A DNA stretch of 64,000 bases, taken from contig NC_070604.1 in assembly GCF_027172205.1 (NCBI RefSeq), positions 15,828,023 to 15,892,022 of the forward strand. Direction: 5' to 3'. The stretch comes from Podarcis raffonei. Lineage: Eukaryota; Chordata; Lepidosauria; Squamata; Lacertidae. Shown piece by piece: positions 50,979-62,591 of this stretch. How positions within the stretch are numbered: position 1 is the stretch's first letter; the number at the start of each line of letters is the position of its first letter. The position numbers and the translations under genes are program-made. The notes beneath the pieces were generated by a model. That model saw only the letters and a program-made list of their open reading frames with translations. It was not told the DNA's origin and ran no database searches.

Positions 50979-53024
50979 AACATCAGTCATATAGTTAATT
51001 CAAAACAGTGTATATATGTCCAGTCTTCCTCTCCCTGCCACTCAAGCACACACATAGCATTTACTAGATTGAAAACTATTTCTTGACTCATCTAGTTAAT
51101 TTCAAGACTCCATCTATTTTGGGGGCTAGGATAAGAACAGCTGCATTAGGGAAAAGGGGGGGGGGGTAAATAGAGGAAAATGCCACCCACACCCAAATTT
51201 TGTCATGGCTAGATGCCATAGTAAAACTGGAGGGGAGAGGAAGTTGCTTCTTTTGCAGCACTGAAATATTCTGCTCACAGGGCTTGTTTTGGGTTTTTCT
51301 TTAAGCTCCTATCTTTAAATTTCAGGTGATGTGTTGCAGTTGCTATGACAACCTTGCATTTTTGTTTCCTGCATAGATTTTGGATCACATGCCCTGCTTT
51401 GTTTTGGTGCCTTTGGGAGTTTGTCAGTAGCTGAAGCAACTCTCTTTCAATTCAGGCAACCTGCAGGGATTGCCTCTTATATTCCTGCTATTACCGGTTT
51501 AGTCATTTGCAGACCATTTGTTTTTTGATGGGCTTGGGAGAGGGCTTCCCTCATCCGGCTGCTGAAGCAGAAGGATCATGAATCAAGTCTCCATTAAGAT
51601 TGTGGCATTTGATCTATGCAAACATGTGGGTTGATTAAAATACCATGCAAAACTGACGCCTGGCATGGTCATCAAGAGATCATATTTTATCCAGCGAAGA
51701 CTAATGGTCCATCTAGTGCAATAGTGCCTACCTTGACTGGAGTGGATTTTCAGGAACCAGATCTTGTTATTTACTGAGTATCCCAGGATGGACTGAAATT
51801 CCTGATCAACGGCCTTCTCCTTTCAGCCCCCAGAAAAGTGTAACGGCATTGTCCCAACCATGTCCAATTGTCTAGTGAAAACCACCTGTATAGTTAACTG
51901 TGTGTTAAGGTTGCTGCCACTGTGTCACAGCTTGCGTTAGTGATCTCAAGACTGTGACATCCAGTCTCAGGGCCAGGTTGTTGTGGGTTGTATTCAACTA
52001 CATCCTATTCAGAGCAGACTCATTAAAATCAACGAAACTGAAGCTAGCCATGCCCATTGCTTTCAAAGGTTCCACTGAGAGTGTGACTTAGAAACAGGAC
52101 TGGAGGATAGGCACTTTGCTCTCATATGGCTAGCTCTGGTTTCTAGTGAAAGGGGAAGTGATTCAAGGGAGTATGCCTACACATATATACATATCTTACC
52201 TATGTTATAAAATTGTAAGACCGTCATCACGCTGCAATTCATGCAGCTGCCAGCAGAGGGCCATGAGAACAGTCCAGCAGGCAGGTAGGCAGGCAAGCAA
52301 GCAAGCAAGCAAGCAGTGTAGTTGAGCTGTTTCAAGGAGAGTGGAAGGTGCTCCAAAGACCTCTCTGAAGTACTCCCCATTAAACTTCACTGGGGCAGTG
52401 TTTTAAGGAGAAGAAGCTTCAGAGAGTGGTTTGGCAAAGGGATTGGTAGGCGAGCAGACTTGGCAAGCAAATCAAGCAGGGGTGGCAGTCCCTGGAACAT
52501 GCATACATACATGTATCCCAATTAGTTCATATCCACACCAGCAGTCATATCACCCATTTCGTTGCAATGTGGTTTGTTAACCTTAACACCTGCTGAAATC
52601 AATAGTGTTCCCACTGAATGAAGACATTGAACATTTTATGCACAATGAAAGCATTGTAGCTATTTTGAGAATCCTCAGAACCCTTTGCTTTGTCAATCAA
52701 ATCCTTTGTGAGCTGGAGTGGTGGGAAATCTTATTATCAAAAAAAGGTTTCCCCTTCTATACCAAATCCTAACAGCAGGCCCTTAATCTAAAATTACTCC
52801 AAATGACTAAATTACCCTTCTCTGGTGTTATATGAATGTTAAGCCAATTGTTATAATATTTGAAATTGGGAAAGGTGTCATTAGTGGCTTAGGAAATTAG
52901 GCCAACTGGCAAACAAGCTACATAAAGTGTATTGACTTCCCTGATATACTGGGTATACTTTTCTCTTCATGGTGTAGGCATGAAAGAAAAGGCTAATATT
53001 AGTGCCTTGTACATTAATACTAGT
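50979..53024. other. No gene or clear repeat seen
   Basis: About 2 kb of unassigned DNA. It holds a G run at 51160-51168 and a short (AAGC)n at 52294-52314. Confidence 0.45.
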
Positions 53025-53028
53025 GGCG

Positions 53029-53402
53029 CGCTGGTGGCACTGTGGTCTAAACCACTGAGCCTCTTGGGCTTGCTGATCGGAAGGTCAGTGGTTCGAATCC
53101 CCATGATGGAGTGAGCTCCTGTTGCTGTGTCCCAAATCCTGACTACATAGCAGTTCAAAAGCACGCCAATGCAAGTAGATAAATAGGTACTGCTGCGGCA
53201 GGAAGGTAAACGGTGTTTCCATGCGCTCTGGTTTCCGTCATGTTGTTCAGTTGTGCCAGAAGCAGTTTAGTCATGCTGGCCACACGACCTGGAAAGGTGT
53301 CTGTGGATAAACGTAGGCTCCCTTGGCCTGAAGTGAGATGAGTGCCGCACCCCATAGTCACCTTTGACTGGACTTAACCATGCAGGGATACTTTACCTTT
53401 TT
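53029..53402 (+). mobile_element. Sauria SINE, near full length
   Basis: Head GGTGGCACTGTGGTCTAAAC to GGGATACTTTACCTTTTTTT, followed by (TAG)n. Confidence 0.92.
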
Positions 53403-53405
53403 TTA

Positions 53406-53406
53406 A

Positions 53407-53454
<48 letters not shown>

Positions 53455-53462
53455 TAGTAGAC
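53406..53462 (+). repeat. (TAG)n microsatellite
   Basis: About 18 units with one GTG interruption, grown at the SINE 3' end. Confidence 0.95.
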
Positions 53463-54055
53463 AGCCTTTGGCCAGGTTATTTGGGTATTTTTTCTTTAAG
53501 AACAAAAAGACCATTGAGGCATAAGTTTGCATGGACTAGAACCCACATTGGCAGATACAAGAAGTCACTTTCCTTTGTCTGCTGTCACAGACACCATACA
53601 AAGCATTTGCTCACAATGTATAGACTCCACAACCCCCCTTTTATCCATGTACACAACTGCCAACAGATACCATTTCATCAATCCCGAGAAGTGGATGCTA
53701 GTTCAAGAAACCCGATTGCCACCACAATAATTGCTGCAACTCTCTTTGTTGTCTTTGCCACAACAGACCCACAGGCATCGCTTTCCTTTTTAAAAAAAAA
53801 GAAACACAGTATAGTATGTCCACAAGATGGCGCCTGAGACACGGACATTTTAAAAATGTAGAGCAGTTTCTAAGGGTTATGGTTAAGGGCCAAATAAACC
53901 ATGTGTGTCCTGAATTTCAGACTAACAAAGTTGAAATGGGTATGTGTGGTGGTCACATTCTGCCAAAAGATGCATCATTCTTTGCGCTACGATGCAAATG
54001 GCATTTATGTATTTGGCAAGGTAGCCCTCTTCCCTTTCAAATCATGCTACAAAGA
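53463..54055. other. No gene or clear repeat seen
   Basis: Unassigned DNA. Confidence 0.4.
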
Positions 54056-54057
54056 AG

Positions 54058-54500
54058 GTACACACACACAGAGAGCGTTCTCCAACTGCAGCCAAATACA
54101 CACACACACAAACACACACACAATTTTTCTGTTTCAGAATTTAGAATATTCCTTTAAACAACCTTAACATATCAATGACTTCCCTTCTCTTTCCAAGGTT
54201 CATTTTGCGTAGCATAAATCCCTGCATATTTTATGTAAACTAAACCATTATTACTTCCATCAAATCTTGTTTACACTGTTAAATTTATCTTAAAGCTGCC
54301 AATGTTTTCAAGTGTACACAATTCCCCCCATATATTCAATGAACATTTTCCAATCTTCTTTAAACGAATGTTCTTCTTGTTCTCTTATTCTATAAGTTCG
54401 ATGTGCAAGCTGCGCATATTCCAACAGTTTAAGTTGCCACTCTTCTTTAGTTGGGGCTTCACTTGTTTTCCATTTGGGGGCTAACAAAACACGAGCAATT
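54058..54500 (-). mobile_element. L1-like 3' region with (AC)n at its edge
   Basis: (AC)n tracts at 54060-54122 abut the reversed L1-like 3' end (CTGTTTCAGAATTTAGAATA, then AGGTTCATTTTGCGTAGC). Confidence 0.65.
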
Positions 54501-54809
54501 GTAGCCAGTTCTCTTTCCCCTCCTTACAGCAGCAGAGAGAGAAAGTCCTTCTCTGTGTCATTTATCAAAGAGGCATGAATATGTAATCATAATTATATGC
54601 CTAGCCTTCAACATTTCAGATCTGAATACCCTGATTTATACCCATTTTCATGCAAGGTATCACAGCAACCACCATCATCAACTTTGCCCAAGGACCTGCT
54701 CCAGACAGCTGTATGCTGTACTCTTGTTTGACTCTGCAATAGCCTGTCATGCAACTGGTTTGAAAGCAAAGAGTATGCTTGTTTATTTTGGGGTTAAATA
54801 TTTAGGAGA

Positions 54810-55124
54810 AAGGGACGTGGGTGGCGCTGTGGGTTAAACCACAGAGCCTAGGACTTGCTGATCAGAAGGTCGGCAGTTCGAATCCCCACGACCGGGTGAG
54901 CTCCCGTTCCTCGGTCCCAGCTCCTGCCAACCTAGCAGTTCGAAAGCACGTCAAAGTGCAAGTAGATAAATAGGTACCACTCTGGCAGGAAGGTAAATGG
55001 CATTTCCGTGCGCTGACCCAGAAGCTGTACGCCAGCTCCCTCGGCCAATAAAGCAAGATGAGCGCCGCAACCCCAGAGTCGGTCACGACTGGACCTAATG
55101 GTCAGGGGTCCCCTTTACCTTTAT
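54810..55124 (+). mobile_element. Sauria SINE with a small internal deletion
   Basis: GGGACGTGGGTGGCGCTGTG to GTCCCCTTTACCTTTATTTA; the CTCTGGTTCGCCAGAAGCGG segment is missing. Confidence 0.92.
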
Positions 55125-55571
55125 TTAGGAGAAAAACACAGTCTCTAGCATTTATAGAACCTGAGATATGAAGCAAAATGTTCATGTGCCATTCTTCTCT
55201 TGCGCTTTGGTGAGAAACAACTTACATCTGTCAGGAACGACACCTGCACTGTGTTTCAAACAAAGATGTGCTTTCCAAAGTCCATATTCCCAGCATGTTT
55301 GAACTCCTGTCTCAGCGATATCTACGTTTGCTTGGTCATGTCTACAGAATGAAAGGTGTCAGGATCCCCAAGGATGTGCTATACAAGAAGCAGACTTCAG
55401 GCACCGGGCCTGTTGGCAGACCAACTCTGAGTTAACAGAGACAGAAAGGTTGGCAACATCAACCCAAGGAGGTCTGCCTGGCTCCTTCATTATATACCTT
55501 TAGGTGCCAGGCAAAAACATTCCTCTTTAACCAGGCCTTTGGTTGACTGAGATTCAATGCCCTTTTAAAAT

Positions 55572-55835
55572 AGGGATGCGGGTGGTACTGTGGTCTAAAC
55601 CAACCTAGCAGTTCGAAAGCATGCCAGTGCAAGTAGATAAATAGATACAATTGCGGTGGGAAGGTAAACGGTGTTTCCATGCACTCTGGCTTCCGTCCCG
55701 TTGTCCCGTTGCACCAGAAGCAGTTTAGCTGGTGGACAAACACCAGCTCCCTCAGACTGAAAGCAAGATGAGCGTCGCATCCCACAGTCGTCTTTGATTG
55801 GACTTAACCGTCCAGGGCTCCTTTACTTTTTACCT
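55572..55835 (+). mobile_element. Sauria SINE, internally deleted
   Basis: The head (GGGATGCGGGTGGTACTGTG) jumps straight to CCAACCTAGCAGTTCGAAAG. The target duplication CCTTTTAAAAT flanks it. Confidence 0.9.
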
Positions 55836-55892
55836 ACCTTTTAAAATGTGGGTGTTTTTTTTTGGCGGGGGGCATTATTGGGTTGTGTAGTG

Positions 55893-56142
55893 TAGTATGG
55901 TGTAGTGGTTAAGAGCGGTAGTCTAGTAATCTGGGGAACCGGGTTCGTGTCTCCGCTCCTCCACATGCAGCTGCTGGGTGACCTTGGGCCAGTCACACTT
56001 CTCTGAAGTCTCTCAGCCCCACTCACCTCACAGAGTGTTTGTTGTGGGGGAGGAAGGGAAAGGAGAATGTTAGCCGCTTTGAGACTCCTTAAAGGGAGTG
56101 AAAGGCGGGATATCAAATCCAAACTCTTCTTCTTCTTCTTTT
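55893..56142 (+). mobile_element. CORE-SINE (MIR-type), full length
   Basis: tRNA-like head GTGTAGTGGTTAAGAGCGG, CORE motif GTGACCTTGGGCCAGTCACA, tail GCGGGATATCAAATCCAAAC and a (TTC)n run. Confidence 0.85.
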
Positions 56143-56370
56143 ATTTTGATTAAGTGTTTTGTGTTTTTATTTTGTATTTTTATCCTGAGGCCTGCGGGTA
56201 TCGGGCGGTATGCAAATTTAATAAATAATAATAACCCTGCAGTGTGGGAATCGCTTGCAGATGGCCGCAGAGCCTGGAGACAGTCAGGTTCTGCATTTAC
56301 AGCAGTGACCAGAGGAGGAATGACAGCTGGGAGAAGCCCAGAAAAAAATAAACAACATGGTACGCTTGCA

Positions 56371-56616
56371 TCCTGCCCACCTAGCAGTTCGAAAGCATGT
56401 CAAAGTGCAAGTAGATGAATAGGCACCGCTCCAGTGGGAAGGTAAACGGCGTTTCCGTGCGCTGCTCTGGTTATCCAGAAGTGGCTTAGTCATGCTGGCC
56501 ACATGACCCGGAAGCTGTGGACAAACGCTGGCTCCCTTGGCCTGTAAAGCGAGATGGACCCCAGAGTCGTTCGCGACTGGACCTAACGGTCAGGGGTACC
56601 TTAACCTTTACCTTAC
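56371..56616 (+). mobile_element. Sauria SINE, 5' truncated
   Basis: Starts at GCCCACCTAGCAGTTCGAAA and runs to GGTACCTTAACCTTTACCTT. Confidence 0.9.
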
Positions 56617-57060
56617 ACTTGCATCAGCACAACCAGACGCCTTCATCTGCCCCAGCTGCAACAAAACATTTCTCTCCCCTGTTGGTCTTTTCAGCCACAG
56701 CAGGCCCTGTAACTCTGTAATGGCTTGATTTCATCCCTGAAGGTGCACTCTCCCAAGACAGACAGATGCTAACCCACCTGCTTGCTCCACACCTTCTGTG
56801 TTTTACTCAAATCATGCCGTTGCCCATAAAACTACCTTGACCCACTCACTCCCAAAATATTGCATACACCAAATTTGACACAAATACAGTGCATGTTCAA
56901 GGATGAAGAACCAGTGACTATATTGATGGTGGCCATTTATTATATCCAGCATGAGAGGTCCATGCCACTGAATACCACTTTCTGAAAAAGTTAAGTTGGG
57001 AAGAGACAGGTCTTGCTTCCGAGCATCTCGTAGGCATCTGATTGGCCACTATGAGAATGG
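56617..57060. other. Unassigned DNA; CR1-like scrap at about 57015-57055
   Basis: GGCATCTGATTGGCCACTAT matches the 37852 fragment. No gene seen. Confidence 0.45.
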
Positions 57061-57074
57061 GTCTATCGTTGGTA

Positions 57075-57728
57075 CTTCACTCCCACCAAACTGGCAAAAA
57101 TGTATAGGACAAGTAGTAAAACTTGTTGGAAATGCAAGGAAAAGGACGGCAACTTCTATCATATGTGGTGGTCATGCAATAAAATAAAAGAGTTTTATCG
57201 GTTTATAATGAGTTAAAAAAGATGTTTAAGTATAGTTTTCCCAAAAAGCCGGAAGAATTTTTGCTAGGCTTGGTGGGAGAAGATATTAAGAAGATTGACC
57301 AAAGACTATATCTGTATGCAACAACAGCAGCTAGAGTTTTGATAGACAACAAGTGGAAGTTACAGGAGATGCCGACGATAAGAGAATGGCAGATAAAGCT
57401 GGTTGAATATGCTGAAATGGCTAAATTGACACACAGAATTCGGAATCAGGAGGAGACAAAGTACCAAAAAGAATGGAGTAAATTTATGGTTTATATTAGT
57501 GAGAACTGTGCAAATATGAAAACGTTGGCAGGAATGAAGTAAATCTTATGTCATGGTGTAATTTTTAATTAAAGAAACTGTGAATTATAGATTGGAAAAC
57601 TGGTGGAAGGGAAGGACGGAAGTCAATGGCTCTATGGAGCATAAAGCAGGATATATGTAATAAGACGTGATGTTTTTGTTGGTTGGTGTTGGTGTTTTGA
57701 AACTTCAATAAAAATCATAAAAAAGAGA
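57075..57728 (+). mobile_element. L1 LINE, ORF2 C-terminus and 3' end
   Basis: Pieces read TCWKCKEKDGNFYHMWWSCN (a conserved L1 Cys/His segment), then FPKKPEEFLLGLVGEDIKKI and QIKLVEYAEMAKLTHRIRNQ, with a stop at about 57541. It ends CTTCAATAAAAATCATAAAA. 5' truncated; one in-frame stop near 57212 shows it is dead. Confidence 0.9.
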
Positions 57729-59000
57729 GAATGGGACGCTGAATCAAATGGAAAGGTTGCTCTGCCACTGAATCTTGATGTTCTCCAAAGTGCTAAAAAT
57801 AAAATCCAAGACTTTTCTTCATCATCTGAAATGATCCACTGAGGTTTGAAACTGAATTCTTTCCAGGATTGCAAAGCAATGTTTGACAGGCATCCAAAAA
57901 GCCTGGCTGCTAAATAATGAATAGCACAAAAAGCGGCTAAGTGCTGACATGACAAAATGCCTCCCTTCTCGTAGTCTCCTTCTTTCTCCTTGAAACATCT
58001 AGATACCACCTTGTCATACACTCGAGGCAGCTCACGACAATAATTAAAATTGCAACACAGCCACAAAACTATATAGCACATTTAAGTAACTTAAGCATTC
58101 CAAACTGCCCAACCTCAGCCGTATCCATGCAGGTAAAATTGTTGGCGTCTCTTCGCACAAATCAGATTTAGAAAATGCATTACAGGCTCTTAATGAAATC
58201 AGGGCATTGTCTTTCCATCCACATCTAATTCATAAAGCTTTGTCATTGGGCTTAGCCAATGATTTATTGCAGCTTATAAGGTTTTTCCTTTTTTCTGAAA
58301 ACAGAAGTCGACATATCCTTCCCCTGACCCTCATATTTTTAAACCTACCAAATAATTAAGGTTTCTTTTGCATATCTGAAGAGGTGAAGAGGTTTCCAAG
58401 GTGTTGTTCATCCACGTGAAATCCATTACAAGTCTAATTTCTGTCCAATTCAGATTGACTCTTGAATTATTGTCACATTAAGCCTAGAGGTATGTGCAAA
58501 CAAGGTTAGAAAAGAAGCTGTAATCAATTGCATACTGCAGAAACAACATTAATATTCACTTACAATCATGTTCATGTTGCCCAGGAATTGTGTGCTATGT
58601 AAAAAGCAACTCAGCTAAATATGGTAGCACATAAATGGTCCATTTATGTTGTAAATCTAGTCTCTGTTTCTCCCTTTGGAATTATGGAGGGATGAATCTT
58701 GTCAATTTCAGTTTCTCTCTGTCGGCCGTTTTTCTGATTGATAATTCAGTTTGTCACATTTCTTCACCAGTTTGCATTTCCTTAAAAAAAGTCCTCGTGT
58801 AAATTCATTAGCGCATTTCTCTCAGTAGGCCACCATTTTGTATGGCATTCAGACTAACATTGGCATATTGGTAAGCAATTCCCCCTATATGCATTTGATA
58901 TTTTATTTTCACAGCTGCATTTTTATGTACACCTTCCACCAACATACACATCTTCATACACAATTTATTTCACTGTGGGACAGCATCACAACATTTGGAG
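57729..59000. other. Unassigned DNA with an old reversed LINE 3' end near 57980-58060
   Basis: Read minus, GTGAGCTGCCTCGAGTGTAT resembles a CR1/L2-type 3' end. A 149-codon minus frame at 57632-58081 overlaps both this and the L1, so I do not call it a gene. Confidence 0.5.
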
Positions 59001-59004
59001 AAGT

Positions 59005-59640
59005 GTGAATTTTGACCGAGGTTAAATGGACGCAATTCAAATCATCTTCAGACTGGACCAGGAGTGGAGGAGAGAGGAATTTGGCAAGACGAAGGACTGC
59101 TAATTACATCTGGCAGGAGTTTATAAATGTGACTTTGTTTTTTAACTGCGGACTGAAGAAAATAATCCCCAGAATTTTAATGGCAGAGATAAATGGCGGA
59201 GCAGGCATCTTGTCAGGAAGTTATTTATAGCCCAGCAACTCCTTGAACAACTGAAGGAATGTTTTCAAAGGAGTGGGATGTGAATGGACAAAGGACGGTG
59301 GCAATAAATTATCTCTACACTCCATGTTTGGGAACAGAGTGCTAGAAGGACTACACACGTGAAATCAATATCTATATGTTTGCGAAACAACAAGGGTGCT
59401 GATTGCAAGAGAACAAGAAAGGTCAGCTTTGAAAATGGATTAAAATTAACAGACGGATGAGAAGGTGATTAAAGAAGAAGAATGAAGTGGAAACATCAGG
59501 AAGCAACAGACACATGATTGTAACAGAAGCGGGAAAACTATGGTTTTTTTAAAAAGTTGTATTAAATCTTAATAACTTTGATCAATTTGTTATGATTTGG
59601 AAAACTAATAAAATTAATATATATAAATATAAAAAAATTC
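59005..59640 (+). mobile_element. Probable L1-like non-autonomous element, 3' part
   Basis: A purine-rich stretch leads to AACTAATAAAATTAATATAT and an A-rich end. The general build recalls the 3' half of the 4260-5473 insert, but identity is weak. Confidence 0.4.
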
Positions 59641-59860
59641 AGAGGAGAGCTGCATTTTCTTTTGGGAATTGCAGGTGAAAATGCAAACTGAGGTAATTTT
59701 CTCCTCATCCCTATTTGCAATGGATGGTTTCCACACATTCAAATTCTGCATCTGCACATCATAAGCTGAGCAAGCTCCACCAGTCTCTCTGTGTTACAGG
59801 CCTAGTCAGCTTCACCCATCACTCTTGAGATTTCGAGAAGGTTGTAAGCATCTGGGGACT

Positions 59861-59922
59861 TCAGTTCTTCAGACGTGAGAACACAGTGGTCACTGGAGTC
59901 CAAAGGAGGCCAATGATGACAG
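59861..59922 (-). CDS. Candidate terminal exon, copy 2 (20 residues)
   Basis: This is the tandem copy of the 60003-60142 segment, 220 bp further along the minus strand. It has the same TTTTGCAG acceptor and phase, and reads AVIIGLLWTPVTTVFSRLKN then TGA. Joined to 62215-62331 it would give about 59 residues. The two copies differ at about 18 of 60 aligned coding bases, mostly first and second codon positions, so coding constraint is not shown. It may be an alternative last exon or a decayed duplicate. Confidence 0.25.
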
Positions 59923-60002
59923 CTGCAAAATAATTATAATAGTATTCAAAATGGACAGTTCTAAGGTGGTGCCCAAACCAAGCACTCTTTGTCATCTTCC
60001 CT

Positions 60003-60142
60003 TCAATTCTTTTCACTCAGTCCCAGAGCAAATCTTGTCGCTTTTCCCCACACAAATGTACACACTCGCCGCAGGCGACCTCTCTTCCTTAGACATGGGC
60101 ACGCAATTTTCACTGGAAGCCAAATGAGGGCAATAAAGAAAG
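60003..60142 (-). CDS. Candidate terminal exon, copy 1 (46 residues, hydrophobic start)
   Basis: After the acceptor TTTTGCAG this segment, read in phase 1 to match the donor at 62215, gives AFFIALIWLPVKIACPCLRK, then RGRLRRVCTFVW and a TGA at 60005-60003. A hydrophobic run followed by Cys and basic residues resembles a short membrane anchor. Joined to the 62215-62331 exon it would give about 85 residues from that ATG. It has a diverged tandem copy at 59861-59922. Not recognised. Confidence 0.3.
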
Positions 60143-60524
60143 CTGCAAAAGAGAGAAAAAGTAGAAAACATACGTCTGCTCTAAGGTAATGCCCTGGTTA
60201 GCGTTGTGTGTCACCTCTGTCATTTCCCTCACTGTCCCAGAGAGCAAATAATGTCATATTCCCCATACATCTCAACACCTGGCCCAATTTTGGGCGGCTG
60301 GGAGTAGGGAATGGTGGGAAGGAAAAGTGGCAAAAGGCTTCATAAGACAGCTAGGTTTACTGTAGGCTAAAATAACTTGGCCAAAGAGGTGAGTATTCAG
60401 CAGAAAGGGAGAAATGGGGAAAGACTCTATTCACGAAGGAGAGAGTGTTGGACAATGTCAGACAAACCAAGCCTGAGTCACTAAATGGCTACAAGATTTT
60501 GGCCATATATGCCCCATACTTTTG

Positions 60525-60687
60525 AAGCATCATGAGTTTTTTTTTCTGGGGGTACGCAGGGGTACACATACTCCTAAACATTTTGTGAATCTAAGTTTGG
60601 CCTCATTGAGGGACAGTATTTCAATATGAATAGGAAATTGAGAGTAGCCCTAAACATTTTTATTTTTTTGTAGAAAAAAAGCACTGA
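60525..60687. mobile_element. hAT-type MITE, 19809 family
   Basis: GGGGTACACATACTCCTAAA, then CCTCATTGAGGGACAGTATT and AGAAAAAAAGCACTG, as at 19809 and 34085. Confidence 0.75.
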
Positions 60688-60701
60688 CTATGTTAAAACT
60701 T

Positions 60702-61058
60702 TAGGGGCGCGGGTGGCGCTGTGGGTTAAACCACAGAGCCTAGGACTTGCCAATCAGAAGGTCGGCAGTTCGAATCACCGCAACAGGGTGAGCTCCCATT
60801 GCTCGGTCCCTGCTCCTGCCAACCTAGCAGTTTGAAAGCACGTCAAAGTGCAAGTAGATAAATAGGTACCTCTCCGGCGGGAAGGTAAACAGCGTTTCCG
60901 TGCGCTGCTCTGGTTCACCAGAAGCGGCTTAGTCATGCTGGCCACATGACCCAGAAGCTGTATGCCGGCTCCCTCAGCCAATAAAGCGAGATGAGTGCCG
61001 CAACCCCAGAGTCGGTCATGACTGGACCTAATGGTCAGGGGTCCCTTTACCTTTACCT
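60702..61058 (+). mobile_element. Sauria SINE, near full length, well preserved
   Basis: GGCGCGGGTGGCGCTGTGGG to GGTCCCTTTACCTTTACC. Confidence 0.94.
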
Positions 61059-61115
61059 ATGTTAACACTTTAAACAGTCATGGCTTCCCCCAGGAAATTA
61101 TGAGAGCTGAGGTTT

Positions 61116-61834
61116 GTTAAGGGTGCTGAGAGTTATTAGGAAGAGTGAATTCCCCTCACAGTAGGACTACAGTTCCCGTCATAGGAGCCAACTCCTAGGG
61201 GCCGAAGAGTCTTTGGCTACCCCAAGAAAATATTTGAGGGGGCCAGCCCCCCTCCAAAGTCATTGGGCATTGCTGTTCAAATGGTGTGTGCGTACCATGT
61301 CATGTGATCGATTATGCAGGGTGGGGCTTACCTGCCCCCACCCCAATATTTTATTCAAATTGGCACCCCTGGTTCCCAGAGTTCCCCATGAAGAGCAATT
61401 GATCGTTAAACCACTCTGAGAATTGTAACTCCCAAGGGAGCAGAAAAGACTATGTATGTGACTATGGCTGCACGATCGCTACTAGCCCAGAGATGGAAAG
61501 AATTTAAAGTCCTGACCAGAGAAGAATGGCAGATCAAGTTGATGGACTATGCCGAAATGGCACAAATGACTGGAAGATTCAGAAAGCAGGAAGACCAAAA
61601 TTTTAATAAGGAATGGGGGAAATTGATCGTCTTTCTTAAAAACCAGTCTAAACAGCTAAAATTGGAGATGTAAAAGATTTGGATTATTTGGATTATTATG
61701 AAAGATGCAGGAGGAAAGGACTAACAACAGGACCCACAAAGAGGAGCAGGGAACTCCAGGAGATTCATTGGAATCTTGTTTTTATGTTGGATATGTGATT
61801 GTAAAATTTTAATTTGAAAAAAACCAAATAAATA

Positions 61835-61874
<40 letters not shown>

Positions 61875-61912
61875 GTAACTCCACAGGGAAATGGGAGTCT
61901 CCTAACAACTCT
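61116..61912. mobile_element. Palindromic MITE split by an L1 insertion
   Basis: GCTGAGAGTTATTAGGAAGA near the left pairs with TCTCCTAACAACTCTC at the right. The L1 (about 61433-61866) sits between copies of GAGAATTGTAACTCC. Confidence 0.6.
61433..61866 (+). mobile_element. L1 fragment, ORF2 C-terminus, with 15-bp target duplication
   Basis: It codes YVTMAARSLLAQRWKEFKVL, then EEWQIKLMDYAEMAQMTGRF, ending at a stop near 61672. The 3' end closes AACCAAATAAATAAATTT and a (GA)n run at 61841-61870. GAGAATTGTAACTCC occurs on both sides. Confidence 0.85.
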
Positions 61913-62214
61913 CCATATCCTCGAAAGTGACTTGGAAGCATGGCTTTTTCCCCCCAACTGAAACTTGCAAGTTCTGGCGCCTCTAAGGAGGGTGCCATTG
62001 CCATTCTAGGAGAACAAGGGAGGTGTTCATGGTGAGTTCCGGCACCTCACAAAATAGGACTGCTTGGAAGTGAGCACCATTTGATCTAGTGTTTTGGGAG
62101 TGGGGCATGCAAAGGATTGGGTTGCAACCATTTGGAGGAGCAAAATGTCTACTCAAATGAGCCACTGTATACCCTACCACATTTTGTAAGGCCAAACCTT
62201 AATTCTCCTCTTAC

Positions 62215-62331
62215 CAGGTGTCAAAATACCATTCTTCTGTTTAGGAGATGGCATCCTTTCATATTCATTTCGTGTCTCTGCCTCCTCTTCCTGGAACGTG
62301 ACAGCAGGATTCTTCAGCACTCCAGGCATTC
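62215..62331 (-). CDS. Candidate exon of an unrecognised gene (39 codons, phase 1-1)
   Basis: Reading minus, a TTTGGCAG acceptor and a GGTAAGAG donor bracket exactly 117 nt. This is open in only one frame; the other two have stops. It reads MPGVLKNPAVTF, then QEEEAETRNEYERM, then PSPKQKNGILTP, an acidic then polar segment. An ATG lies three bases into the exon (62329), so this could be the first coding exon or an internal one. Not recognised. It lies 26 kb upstream of the ANKEF1 start codon on the same strand, outside identified repeats. A stray splice-like pair is possible. Confidence 0.4.
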
Positions 62332-62591
62332 CTGCCAAATTTAAAATATTATTGATTATGCAAACTTTTAAACTATATCATAACATAACTCATTCCCTTC
62401 TGGGTACAGACTTCAAACTGTTCCTCTGCTGGTGGTGGGGCTTTAAATGGTAATATGTAGGTACTTCATTTACTATAAAAGGTGCTAAGCCAGCTTGATG
62501 CATTTGGGAACCTTGAGCTTATTTTACTGAGTTTGTGGGAAAGTCCAAGTCCTGATGGAATTGCTGCCAGATTTCATGCTTAACTTTATAA

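Larger units (their letters stand above)
55460..56235 (+). mobile_element. CR1/L2-type LINE fragment split by two SINEs
   Basis: The plus strand codes EVCLAPSLYTFRCQAKTFLF, then NQAFG, the ORF2 end also seen at 22272. The 3' end (CTGCGGGTATCGGGCGGTAT, then AATAAATAATAATAA) lies at 56190-56235. Between them sit a deleted Sauria SINE and a CORE-SINE. Confidence 0.8.
59820..60270. repeat. Local tandem duplication, unit about 220 bp
   Basis: Two diverged copies run in tandem. Matching blocks are the exon-like segments (59861-59922 and 60081-60142), the CTAAGGT blocks (about 59961 and 60181) and the GTCCCAGAG blocks (about 60020 and 60233). By eye the copies are roughly 70-75% alike, so the duplication is old. 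Confidence 0.7.

Noticed and set aside
57632-58081. 149-codon minus-strand open frame
   Set aside because: It overlaps the L1 3' end and an old reversed LINE tail, has no recognised family motif, and has no clear splice or start context.
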